From a virus: a stretch of 46,684 nucleotides of DNA. The DNA lies in the IMG/VR virus record IMGVR_UViG_3300034159_000011, positions 1-46,684 of that record; one strand, 5' to 3'. Positions 29,523 through 36,396 of this stretch are shown here, one piece after another. Made by a program: the position numbers and the translations under genes. Position 1 is the stretch's first letter, and every line of letters begins with the position of its first letter. The notes beneath the pieces were generated by a model that had not been told where the DNA came from, searched no databases, and saw only the letters and a program-made list of their open reading frames with translations.

Positions 29523-30196
29523 CTACGCCCTCTTCGAAGCTTGCAGCACGCGCAGGAAATCTTGCGGCGTAGCTAATTTCAGTTCGTCGTCGGATTCCCG
29601 GTTAGGGATAAAGTCCGCGACTTTTGATTTCTTGTTGCCCATCAGTTGCGCAGCCGTTGTACAGATCAGCGCGGCGGATTGCTCGACGCGTTCAGCGATG
29701 TTCAAGCCCCCGTGGCGCTGAATGTACTTGGCCCATTGTCGCGCCTCGACTAAGGTTAGATTCTGTTGGGCCTCGGCGATCGTTCGACCGCCTACGCCGT
29801 TCAGAACTAGTTCGAACCAGTAGTCTTCTGGGGGCTCTTCTTTTTTTCGTCGGGCGCCAAGCCATTGACTTCGTTCACCGCGCTAATCAACATCAGGAAT
29901 AGCATGTCGCAGATAGGACCGCGATCCGGGTCTGCTGTGCCGAGCACATCCGCCGTCGTAAACACTGGAGCGCCGTCAGCATCACAGATCATCGTAGCCA
30001 AGCGAGCGGCCAAGTGTTCCTGGTTGCCCTCCGCAGCTTTCCATGTCTGCGTGATTGTGTGATACGACGCCTTACGAACCCATACCGTCATGGTAATTGG
30101 TTTGCCATTGGTGTTGATCCACGTCACTTCGCGTTCAACGATTGGCTCCTGAACAAAAGCACCGGAAGCCATCAGGTCTTTAAGGTTCAAGGCCAT
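29523..30196 (-). CDS. GT: tail assembly chaperone, -1 frameshift form (gpGT-like)
   Basis: A -1 slip on A AAA AAG joins the first 119 codons of G to a 105-codon extension, about 224 residues in all. Directly after the slip the new frame reads EEPPEDYWFELVLNGVGG, continues without a stop through TLVEARQWAKYIQRHGG, and joins the 60-residue reading frame at 29523-29705, which looks like a free gene but has no ribosome site. EARQW-x-Y is typical of T domains. I see the open frame directly; slippage itself is inferred from lambda and related phages. Confidence 0.85.
29807..30196 (-). CDS. G: tail assembly chaperone, short form (gpG-like)
   Basis: 129 residues. It starts MALNLKDLMASGAFVQEPIV and ends after a Lys-rich stretch DEKKKSPQ. 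It lies between tail tube and tape measure genes, the place of lambda G. The last codons contain a run of seven A residues on the minus strand that forms the slippery heptamer for the GT form. The chaperone coats the tape measure during tail assembly and is not part of the virion. Confidence 0.9.
   Translation of the reverse strand: MALNLKDLMASGAFVQEPIVEREVTWINTNGKPITMTVWVRKASYHTITQTWKAAEGNQEHLAARLATMICDADGAPVFTTADVLGTADPDRGPICDMLFLMLISAVNEVNGLAPDEKKKSPQKTTGSN
29840..29846 (-). promoter_or_regulatory. programmed -1 ribosomal frameshift site
   Basis: On the minus strand the seven bases A AAA AAG are in the right phase (codons GAA AAA AAG). This is the strongest bacterial -1 slippery heptamer, the one used by dnaX. 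It is followed by AAGAGCCCCC; no obvious stable stem was traced by eye. Confidence 0.85.
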
Positions 30197-30199
30197 GGG

Positions 30200-30682
30200 T
30201 TAGCTCGACGACTTAGGCAGAAGGATTGGCTCGCCGGATACCTGAATACCGACGGTCGAGGTAACCATGGTGTTTAAGCCGAAGGTAAACGGATAGCTGT
30301 TCATATAGCCGTCAAAGGTCAACCAGCTACGGGTCGCAGGCAAAATGAAAACATCGTCCCCGGAGCTATCGGTGCCAACGGTTGGGTTCACTACGCCATC
30401 CGAGAAACCGATAACCCAATGCAGGGTAGCGCCAGAAGTCTTCAACTGATGTAAGCGGATATGCGCAGGGTCGGCGGGGTCGAACATCAGGCCGAAGGTA
30501 GCTGCGCCCGGAGTGGCTAGACCTGCTTCGTAAGTACGCGACAGGTCGTTCAGGCAAGTCGTTTCGATCTGGTCGATCGCAGTATCGATGCCGTCGATAG
30601 AAGTGATGCAGCCCACATCCAAGAGGGTGTGGGTAGAAGGATCAATGCAAAACAGATCACTTCCTTGGCTTTTGATGGTCAT
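30200..30682 (-). CDS. major tail tube protein
   Basis: 160 residues from ATG 30682 (MTIKSQGSDLFCID), with GAGG about ten bases upstream; an 18-residue longer frame starts inside the leader. The protein contains VGCITSIDGIDTAIDQIETTCLND, a standard tube-protein block, and ends with beta strands and SGEPILLP. It sits three bases before gene G and behind its own putative promoter at 30719-30746, which suits a product needed in many copies. Confidence 0.88.
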   Translation of the reverse strand: MTIKSQGSDLFCIDPSTHTLLDVGCITSIDGIDTAIDQIETTCLNDLSRTYEAGLATPGAATFGLMFDPADPAHIRLHQLKTSGATLHWVIGFSDGVVNPTVGTDSSGDDVFILPATRSWLTFDGYMNSYPFTFGLNTMVTSTVGIQVSGEPILLPKSSS

Positions 30683-30718
30683 GGATGTAGCCTCGTGGAA
30701 TTGGGTACGGTGGGCGAA

Positions 30719-30746
30719 AGCATACCACGGAACCACGGGTAGGCAA
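30719..30746 (-). promoter_or_regulatory. putative promoter of the tail tube gene
   Basis: On the minus strand TTGCCT (30746-30741), 16 bases and TATGCT (30724-30719) lie in the 74-base gap before the tail tube gene. One mismatch-tolerant sigma70 fit; it would give extra tail tube transcript. Confidence 0.45.
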
Positions 30747-30756
30747 ATGAGGGAGT

Positions 30757-31125
30757 TTAGGCCCGTTCGACTAGCCAGTCTAAGTCGAAGCTGGTCCGGT
30801 AGAGCTTGGTTTCTTCGTCGCGCATATCGCCACGATAACTCGTGACGTAGCTTTGCATTTCCACGGCGTAACGGATCGCTTTCGCCACTGCGGTTGTCGA
30901 CTGCGTACTGAGCCCGTACACGTCAACTTGCAGGCTGGCGCGATCTGCATCCGGTCGGCAATTAAGCAAGTTGAAGGGCGCGCCTCCGATCCACTGGTAG
31001 ACGACGTATGGTTTAGCGACATCTTGGGGAGCGGTCCCCCATGGGTATATCCGGGGCAATGTTCCGCCGAGCAAAGATCGCACGGTGGAATCGGCTTTGC
31101 ACACAGTGAAGAAAGGCACGTCCAT
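30757..31125 (-). CDS. tail terminator / tail completion protein, DUF3168 type
   Basis: 122 residues. The pattern VPFFTVCKADSTVRSLLGG, PRIYPWGTAPQDVAKPYVVYQ and LQVDVYGLSTQST is that of the gpU-like DUF3168 family, which caps the tail tube and joins it to the head. It directly precedes the tail tube gene and follows the gp10-like gene with a TAATG overlap. Confidence 0.85.
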   Translation of the reverse strand: MDVPFFTVCKADSTVRSLLGGTLPRIYPWGTAPQDVAKPYVVYQWIGGAPFNLLNCRPDADRASLQVDVYGLSTQSTTAVAKAIRYAVEMQSYVTSYRGDMRDEETKLYRTSFDLDWLVERA

Positions 31126-31562
31126 TAGTTTACACCTTGCTTGATCAATTCGTATTTTGCGACGGAGAGGAACTCGCTAAACATAGCCTGAAGATTCTGG
31201 CTCAGCGCCGGACGCATAAAGGGCTGTGCGCGAGCGTTTACGGTGCCGAGTTCCTGATAGTACCAATACCACGTTTTCCCACCGGGGCCTCGTTTCTTGC
31301 GCACGCCTACGGATACCTTTACAGCGCCCGTCTCATCGTAGAACGCTTTGTCTTCTGCCATGCGGATGTTGAGAGAAATGTTAGCGGGGGTTCGCGGGTC
31401 ATCGATACGCTGCGCGCGGTTGATCGCATCGTCGCGCACGATCTCCATGGCAGCCTTGGCAGCGGGCAAAGCGATATAACGCTGCGCGCTAGCCGATAAG
31501 GCGCGAAACTTCGCCACCAGTTCGTCAGCGCCTTTGAGCGTTAAGGTACTCGTCTTCGCCAT
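31125..31562 (-). CDS. HK97 gp10-like tail completion protein
   Basis: 145 residues from ATG 31562 (MAKTSTLTLKGADELVAKFRAL), with GAGG about ten bases upstream. An upstream in-frame extension to 31682 runs through a terminator and is unlikely. The central KTWYWYYQELGTVNARAQPFMRPAL is the signature of HK97 gp10 / minor tail protein Z-like proteins at the head-tail interface. It is the first gene after the glycan cassette. Confidence 0.88.
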   Translation of the reverse strand: MAKTSTLTLKGADELVAKFRALSASAQRYIALPAAKAAMEIVRDDAINRAQRIDDPRTPANISLNIRMAEDKAFYDETGAVKVSVGVRKKRGPGGKTWYWYYQELGTVNARAQPFMRPALSQNLQAMFSEFLSVAKYELIKQGVN

Positions 31563-31603
31563 GCTTCTGCCCTCTATTTGGCGAGAGTTTATCACAGGCA
31601 AGA

Positions 31604-31634
31604 AAAAGCCCTGAGTTTTTAGGTCAGGGCTTTT
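31604..31634 (-). terminator. bidirectional terminator downstream of the glycan cassette
   Basis: AAAAGCCCTGA and TCAGGGCTTTT form an 11-bp perfect stem with a nine-base loop, with T runs on both strands. It lies between the methyltransferase gene and the gp10-like gene, so it separates the inserted cassette from the tail genes. Confidence 0.88.
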
Positions 31635-31742
31635 AGGAGGGCCGGTGCTGGTCTCCGGCACGACTCGTTCAGACTGCGCCATCCCGAGTTAGTATATTTT
31701 AGAGGCGTATCAGCCTACGCATTCCTCCGAAAACAAATCCTA

Positions 31743-32360
31743 CTACGCCACACGCTTGAACGCAAACGACGTAATGCCTTCGCGGCCGAGTTCCGTTTCC
31801 GCGTGGTTCACTTCGCGCAGTTCGAAACCTTGCTTTTCGCACCACTCCACGAAGCCTTTGAGTGTCCAGTAGTGCAAATGCTCTCCGGGTTTGTAGTGCT
31901 TAGACTGCAGCACGTCGGCCATGTTGTCGTAAATCGGCATGGAGACGAAGAGCCAATCATGGATATTTGCCAATAGCTTTTCGGGCTCCGGGATGTGCTC
32001 AATGCTATCCCAGCAAGTAGCGGATTTGACCCCTCCGTCGTATGGGTCGAGATAGGCGCCTTCGGAATGCAGCCAGGTTATAGCATCTTCGCAAACGTCA
32101 TAGCCGCAGCCCTGCGACTCTTGGACGTAACGCCCACCGCCGATGCCGATGTCTGTAGTAAGGCGAGGCTCCGTGAACTTAGATACCAGTTCCAAGCGGG
32201 CTTGGGTCAGCAAACCACCCATGTGGGTCGCGTCGAGCTTCTGGTAGTGCGCGAAATACTGACCTTCGTAACGCATAGCAGGCCGAGTGTGAAACCCTTG
32301 GCCCTTCTCTTCAGACCACAGCAAGGTGTCGGTCAGCCCACTGGGCAAGCTTTGAGTCAT
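31743..32360 (-). CDS. SAM-dependent methyltransferase, class I
   Basis: 205 residues from ATG 32360, with AGAGGA upstream; a longer frame to 32429 lies inside the neighbouring gene. Motif I is TDIGIGGGRYV, followed by GYDV (motif II). CWDSIEHIPEPEKLLA is the post-II block of Methyltransf_23/11 enzymes, and KPGEHLHYWT is usual near the end of those acting on sugars or lipids. The family cannot give the substrate. Genes next to it suggest a glycan, perhaps on the virion or the cell surface. It overlaps the glycosyltransferase by 50 bases. Confidence 0.82.
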   Translation of the reverse strand: MTQSLPSGLTDTLLWSEEKGQGFHTRPAMRYEGQYFAHYQKLDATHMGGLLTQARLELVSKFTEPRLTTDIGIGGGRYVQESQGCGYDVCEDAITWLHSEGAYLDPYDGGVKSATCWDSIEHIPEPEKLLANIHDWLFVSMPIYDNMADVLQSKHYKPGEHLHYWTLKGFVEWCEKQGFELREVNHAETELGREGITSFAFKRVA

Positions 32361-33141
32361 AATCAGAGATCCTCTTGTCGCAGCTATGGTCCCGAAGACG
32401 ACAGCGGCAGAAATTGTTAGGTACAGCAAAAGTTATCACATCGTTGGCTGGCGCGATTAGTTCCGGAGCATTAAAACCCCCTTGGCCCCCGCAGACAATC
32501 CAAGCTTTTTTCCCCATGGCGAGTGCAGCCGGCACGATCCAACCTATACCGCCGATCATAGCACTTGCACCTTCTGCTGCTCCCAGGAGTTCAGTTACGC
32601 TGAGTTCACCGTGCAGATAATTTATATCCGCCTTAGGCAATTCTCCTACCGCCCATTCTTTACCATCCTCCAGGTCGGCCACGAGTACTGTTAAATACCC
32701 TCGCTGCTTCGCTGCTTCGCATGCGGAGAAAAGGTAAGCCGGGTTAGGGTTCCTAGCGTCGGCTCGCCATTCCAATCTAACGGTGGCGGGGCGGATAAGT
32801 ACGTAAGGTTTTTCCGTAGGACGCCAAGGGAAACTTGGAACTTTAAAAGCCCCGAAAGGTTTACCGAATCGCCGCGACATCCCTTGTGGTATGCCCTCGC
32901 CCGCGTAAGAGATCTGTATAGCTGGAAGTCCGCGCGGAGGTTGCTCCCAGTTTTGCAGGCGATCCACGTTTTTCTTTTGTGTCCGCAGCTTCGTATCGGG
33001 ACGCACGAAATGAATATCCGCGATCTCCGAATACAGCTGCGGCCATGGAGTGTTTATGTAGATGGGGCGATCGAGCTGGTCTACAAAAGCTAATTGATAA
33101 AGGTTATCACCTAACCCCGCCATCGAGTTAACTAGAGGCAT
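32311..33141 (-). CDS. GT9-like (heptosyltransferase-like) glycosyltransferase
   Basis: 276 residues. MAGLGDNLYQLAFVDQL near the N-terminus matches the GxGD motif of family 9 glycosyltransferases. LSVTELLGAAEGASAMIGGIGWIVPAALAMGKKAWIV matches their C-terminal donor-binding half (usually LARADLVVGxDTGxxHLA). The Asp of that site is replaced by Gly (IGGIGW), so activity is uncertain. CRCRLRDHSCDKRIS near the end is a Cys cluster common in heptosyltransferase-like proteins. GT9 enzymes usually transfer sugars in lipopolysaccharide. Its first codons overlap the HNH gene by 14 bases. Confidence 0.72.
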   Translation of the reverse strand: MPLVNSMAGLGDNLYQLAFVDQLDRPIYINTPWPQLYSEIADIHFVRPDTKLRTQKKNVDRLQNWEQPPRGLPAIQISYAGEGIPQGMSRRFGKPFGAFKVPSFPWRPTEKPYVLIRPATVRLEWRADARNPNPAYLFSACEAAKQRGYLTVLVADLEDGKEWAVGELPKADINYLHGELSVTELLGAAEGASAMIGGIGWIVPAALAMGKKAWIVCGGQGGFNAPELIAPANDVITFAVPNNFCRCRLRDHSCDKRISDYDSKLAQWADRHLAVV

Positions 33142-33835
33142 GGTTCCCCTCCCAGTATTTATTTTTACGAATGTTGTCTATAGCCCATAGCGGCTGGAGG
33201 TTAGCCAAAGCCCAACATTCTTTTATCACCGCGTCGGTGTTAACGGTAAAATCGAAAGAGGATACTGGGCGAACGTGGTCGATATGCCAAGCACCATAAT
33301 TCTCCCACGTCATCCCCTCGGTGAACAGGGACGCAAGATGCGTTCTCAGATCCTCCATGGAATAATCTAGGAAATGGTTCCAGCTTTTACTATTTTTATA
33401 TCGCTTAAGCGCCGCATACAGCCGGTTGCCCATGTTTTTACTGATCTTGAAATTTACGTCCGTTTTCCTGCGATGGCAAAGATTGGCACTTACCGACTCT
33501 TTGCTTTTCAAAAAGCTCTGATAGCGCTCAGCCTTGAGAACATCGGGTTCAGTTATTTTCCTGCGTTCTCTACGGGCTTTGGCGGTGGCTAAATTCTTCA
33601 GTCTAGTAGCTTCCATCTCTTCCCCGAAGATTTCCGGATTTGCCAGTTTGAAATCCCGTCTAGCTTTTTGGCGAATATTAATCTTTTCCTTATTTTCTAA
33701 GGCCCACACCGAACCGCGCGCAGCGTTACAGCGCTTGCATTGGGGCGTTACCCCATACGTCGTATATTTGCTTTTGGAAAATTCGGTAAGCGCCTTCTCA
33801 GTTTGGCACTTATGGCAAAATCGTGTCTCTTTCAT
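33128..33835 (-). CDS. HNH endonuclease with N-terminal zinc finger
   Basis: 235 residues. CHKCQTEKALTEFSKSK and CKRCNAARG give a four-Cys finger, followed by a long basic helical region, and then an HNH-like site WENYGAWHIDHVRPVSSFDF with NLQPLWAIDNIRKN. This is the layout of the zinc-finger HNH proteins found as mobile genes in phages. The gene is visibly more A+T-rich than its neighbours, suggesting recent transfer. It sits inside the glycan cassette and may have carried it. Confidence 0.85.
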   Translation of the reverse strand: MKETRFCHKCQTEKALTEFSKSKYTTYGVTPQCKRCNAARGSVWALENKEKINIRQKARRDFKLANPEIFGEEMEATRLKNLATAKARRERRKITEPDVLKAERYQSFLKSKESVSANLCHRRKTDVNFKISKNMGNRLYAALKRYKNSKSWNHFLDYSMEDLRTHLASLFTEGMTWENYGAWHIDHVRPVSSFDFTVNTDAVIKECWALANLQPLWAIDNIRKNKYWEGNHASS

Positions 33836-33880
33836 TCTGATGCTCTCGGGTCAAGGAGGCCTATAGTCGTCATCCGGGGT

Positions 33881-33915
33881 AAAAAGAAAAGCGGAAACCA
33901 GTGACTAGCCGGCTT
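33881..33915 (-). terminator. putative terminator before the HNH gene
   Basis: On the minus strand AAGCCGG and CCGCTT can pair with one bulge across a 14-base loop, followed by TTTTCTTTTT. It lies after the DUF115-like gene and 46 bases before the HNH start. The stem is short; the T run is the stronger signal. Confidence 0.45.
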
Positions 33916-33938
33916 ATCGGGTGCCCCCTATCCGCGCT

Positions 33939-34493
33939 TCAAAGCTTAGGTTCAGTGCCGACCTTTTGCAACTCTTTTTCCAACATGCCTAAACGGTACG
34001 CTGTCAGCGCTGTATCACGCGAGCAATTCACAACGTCAGCCTTCCGCACCAACCTGGCGTGCTGCCAATCCCACCTATCACAGTCTTCTTCAGTTGGGTT
34101 TTTCGTGTCGCTGTGGTCGCCGTGCCAATGCGTACCTCCCTGCACCGTGCAATCGTACCCGAGAAGCAGGACGCGTTCTGCGCCTAGCTGGAAGGCCAGT
34201 TCGATCGCTCTCAAGCCAGAATTATATTCACCATACGCCTTATGCAGGTTCAAAGCGTACTTTGCAGACGCCTGGCGGGTACACGTCCATCGCTTAGGGC
34301 CTTCCGGCACTTCAGCGATCTGAGCATCCCACCACGCGAGATCACCTGCGTAAAGGTGATCGCACCACGGGGCTAGCTGCCAGGAGTTGTTCACAGCGAT
34401 TGTAGAAAGGCCGGCGGCGCGAACCAATTCGCAGTCGTGCGCGTTGAGGCTTGGGCCGGAGGCTATGCAGACGAAGGTATTAGTGGCGCACAA
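33939..34493 (-). CDS. DUF115/MptE-like or sialyltransferase-like protein (norphogenetic protein)
   Basis: 184 residues. VCIASGPSLNAHDCELVRAAGLSTIAVNNSW has the (G/S)GPSL motif and following Asn-Ser that mark DUF115 proteins, including the flagellin glycosylation protein Maf, and phage proteins annotated as norphogenetic protein. LLLGYDCTVQGGTHWHGDHS is the second conserved block. Maf-like proteins transfer nonulosonic acids to proteins. The gene precedes a glycosyltransferase and a methyltransferase, which supports a glycan-related role. Start ATG overlaps the upstream gene by 14. Confidence 0.72.
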   Translation of the reverse strand: MCATNTFVCIASGPSLNAHDCELVRAAGLSTIAVNNSWQLAPWCDHLYAGDLAWWDAQIAEVPEGPKRWTCTRQASAKYALNLHKAYGEYNSGLRAIELAFQLGAERVLLLGYDCTVQGGTHWHGDHSDTKNPTEEDCDRWDWQHARLVRKADVVNCSRDTALTAYRLGMLEKELQKVGTEPKL

Positions 34494-34668
34494 ATTCTAC
34501 TTTCTCGCCGGTAACCACTTCTGTTACTACTTCACCGTTTTCAATGCGAGTAGGGTGCACCATTTTGATGACTTCACGCTTATCCGTATCTACCGAAAGC
34601 ACGAATTTAATCTCCGTACCATCTACGAATACATCGCCCCGATCGCCGTTTTCTGCGCTATAGATCAT
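34480..34668 (-). CDS. small hypothetical protein
   Basis: 62 residues, beta-rich (EIKFVLSVDTDKREVIKMV; VVTEVVTGEKVEF). TAGGAA precedes the ATG. It lies between the head-tail adaptor and the DUF115-like gene. Function unknown. Confidence 0.65.
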   Translation of the reverse strand: MIYSAENGDRGDVFVDGTEIKFVLSVDTDKREVIKMVHPTRIENGEVVTEVVTGEKVEFVRH

Positions 34669-34671
34669 TTC

Positions 34672-35010
34672 CTAACCCTCATTGACGCCCCTACTTACCG
34701 GAGCAGAAATATAGTCACGCCCGCTTTCCTGATCCGGCAACCACGCATGGACGTTGTAAATGTCGCCATTGTGCAAAATGCGTTGCTTGGCATTCAGGCC
34801 GGGGCGCTGACGGATCACAATGCGCGCGATGATCTCGGACTGAATAGCCGCAGCGGCCAGGAATTCGCGCCCGCTGGCCGGAGCAATGCGCGCCGGGACA
34901 TTGGCGAAGATGGTCACCCAAGCTTCGGTGAAGCCCCCCGTCTCTTCGTCGCGGACTGCTGTCCAGTCCTGGATGTCCACCCGATGGCGGTACTGGCCGG
35001 CGCGGCTCAT
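34672..35010 (-). CDS. head-tail adaptor / head closure protein
   Basis: 112 residues. The pattern AGQYRHRVDIQDWTAVRDEETGGFTEAWVTIFANVPARI and REFLAAAAIQSEIIARIVIRQRPGL is that of phage head-tail joining proteins (SPP1 gp16/HK97 gp7-like; bacterial DUF family 'head_tail_adaptor'). It seals the connector ring. ATGA overlap with the preceding membrane protein gene. Confidence 0.88.
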   Translation of the reverse strand: MSRAGQYRHRVDIQDWTAVRDEETGGFTEAWVTIFANVPARIAPASGREFLAAAAIQSEIIARIVIRQRPGLNAKQRILHNGDIYNVHAWLPDQESGRDYISAPVSRGVNEG

Positions 35011-35201
35011 TCTTCCGGCCTCGGGGGAATGTCGTTGGTGTCGAAACTACTGTCCTCGATCTTCGTGCAGTGGAAGGTCTTCGGGCCTACATAAAAGCTT
35101 CCTAGCCTTTCGCATTCCGTTGCTACAGTTTTATGCGCGGCCCCCCATCCCCAAGCGAAGCCAAAGAGCAACGAAACAATAATCGCTAATGCTATCGACA
35201 T
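35007..35201 (-). CDS. small single-pass membrane protein among the head genes
   Basis: 64 residues. A hydrophobic segment, about 2-22 (SIALAIIVSLLFGFAWGWGA), is followed by a polar tail rich in acidic residues and prolines. It is unusual among virion connector genes and could be exported or membrane bound. It overlaps both neighbours. Function unknown. Confidence 0.6.
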   Translation of the reverse strand: MSIALAIIVSLLFGFAWGWGAAHKTVATECERLGSFYVGPKTFHCTKIEDSSFDTNDIPPRPEE

Positions 35202-35566
35202 GCCGGGTCCCTCAACGCATAAAGCAAAGCTGTGACCGGCTTCGGCAAAAACCCCATGTCGTAGGCGTTGCTCGCGTTCTCATCGCGGTCTTTGTATAAG
35301 AAGCCAAGCTGTAGCAACGTGGCCGCTTGGACAGCGTACTTAACCTGCTTGTCGCCAGAGCTGTCGACCACGTAGGTCGGGTCGCCAGAACTATCGAGAA
35401 TCGGATCGTCGTTGCTATCGCGCTCTACCTCATAAGGCGAAGCGTTCTTGAGGTAGTTCTTGACTGCCTCAGAAGCCGCGCCGATGTACGCCGTGATTAA
35501 CGTGTCGTCTTGGTCGTGGTCCATGTTCAGGTGCTGCTTACCGCGCTCCAGAGTGACGTACATCAT
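35192..35566 (-). CDS. head-tail connector protein (HK97 gp6-like)
   Basis: 124 residues. VTLERGKQHLNMDHDQDDTLITAYIGAASEAVKNYL is the typical start of gp6-like connector proteins, and VQAATLLQLGFLYKDRD and LPKPVTALLYALRDP complete the pattern. It should form the ring below the portal. Between the two blocks it has an extra acidic, DSSGD-rich loop. Confidence 0.9.
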   Translation of the reverse strand: MMYVTLERGKQHLNMDHDQDDTLITAYIGAASEAVKNYLKNASPYEVERDSNDDPILDSSGDPTYVVDSSGDKQVKYAVQAATLLQLGFLYKDRDENASNAYDMGFLPKPVTALLYALRDPACR

Positions 35567-36396
35567 TTGATCGACACTCCTTTAGCTAGGTCCGCGGTGC
35601 TTGCGTTTTCGCGAAGGTCTTTACCGTCACGACCTTTCTTCACAGCGCAGCGCCAATCGGTCTCACCGCTACCCGGTACGCCTTTAGGCGCGTCGCATTT
35701 GGCGATCCAGAAACTGCCGCCGTAGGACACGCCATCGCCCTTCTCGTAGGTTCCGTCGTGCTTGAAGGTTTCGCGATCGATCACGGCGGCAATCTTCACC
35801 GACTTCTCAATAATAGTTTCGCCAGCCTGCATCTTCATAGTGACGGTGCGGCCGTCGTCGGACAGGGCGAGATCAAAGTCTTCCAAGTTCAGCGCGTCGC
35901 GGCCGTCTTTTGGTTTCGGCATACGATCGGCGGCTTTCTCGAAGGTGTCGCGCGCTTGGCGTTCCCACGCGAGAGTCAAATCAGAGAAGCGGCGCTCGAA
36001 TGTTCCCGCGATCTCTTCAACCGAAGGAACTGGCGGAGGCGCAGCAGGCTGGATACCTTTTACCAGTTCACCAACGTGAGCCCGCAGAGCTTCCATGTCC
36101 GCGTCTTTACCCTTCTCGGCGACGGGGAGCGCGGCGACAGCTTTAGAGACGAGATCGTCGACCAGGGGGCGCACGTCCTCTACCGTCACCGAAGTTCCAT
36201 TCTCGGCTTTCGGGACGATCGTGGCCGCGGACTTAGCCAAGGTTTCCAGGTCAATCAAGGCCGCAGCATCCGCAGCCGACGGCACGTTGATAGCGCCTAG
36301 CTGCTTTTCCAACTGGTCGATTCGGAGCAACAGCGGCGCTGTCGCTTCCTTCACGATGGCGCCCATCGCTTTGCCGAACTCTTCAGGATCAATCAT
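35563..36396 (-). CDS. virion protein with coiled coil and C-terminal carbohydrate-binding-like domain
   Basis: 277 residues. Residues 1-120 are helical (IVKEATAPLLLRIDQLEKQL; LVDDLVSKAVAALP). Residues 165-210 are beta rich (LALSDDGRTVTMKM), and residues 215-260 (YEKGDGVSYGGSFWIAKC, then GETDWRCAVKKG) resemble CBM5/12-type chitin-binding modules. Similar proteins occur next to the portal gene in many siphoviruses and may decorate the head. ATGA overlap on both sides. Confidence 0.7.
   Translation of the reverse strand: MIDPEEFGKAMGAIVKEATAPLLLRIDQLEKQLGAINVPSAADAAALIDLETLAKSAATIVPKAENGTSVTVEDVRPLVDDLVSKAVAALPVAEKGKDADMEALRAHVGELVKGIQPAAPPPVPSVEEIAGTFERRFSDLTLAWERQARDTFEKAADRMPKPKDGRDALNLEDFDLALSDDGRTVTMKMQAGETIIEKSVKIAAVIDRETFKHDGTYEKGDGVSYGGSFWIAKCDAPKGVPGSGETDWRCAVKKGRDGKDLRENASTADLAKGVSIK

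Noticed and set aside
31562-31682. 40-residue N-terminal extension of the gp10-like protein
   Set aside because: It would translate the terminator hairpin; the ATG at 31562 has a ribosome site and starts the conserved domain.
31692-31730. Seven-codon ORF with a perfect GGAGGA site before the gp10-like gene (minus strand)
   Set aside because: Too short to judge. The ribosome site may be chance within a structured spacer.
31635-31742. Possible tRNA or structured RNA (paired GGAGG/CCTCC ends and hairpins) between methyltransferase and gp10-like genes
   Set aside because: There is no anticodon arm of correct size and no T-loop consensus; the hairpins are short. Kept only as a structured spacer next to the terminator.
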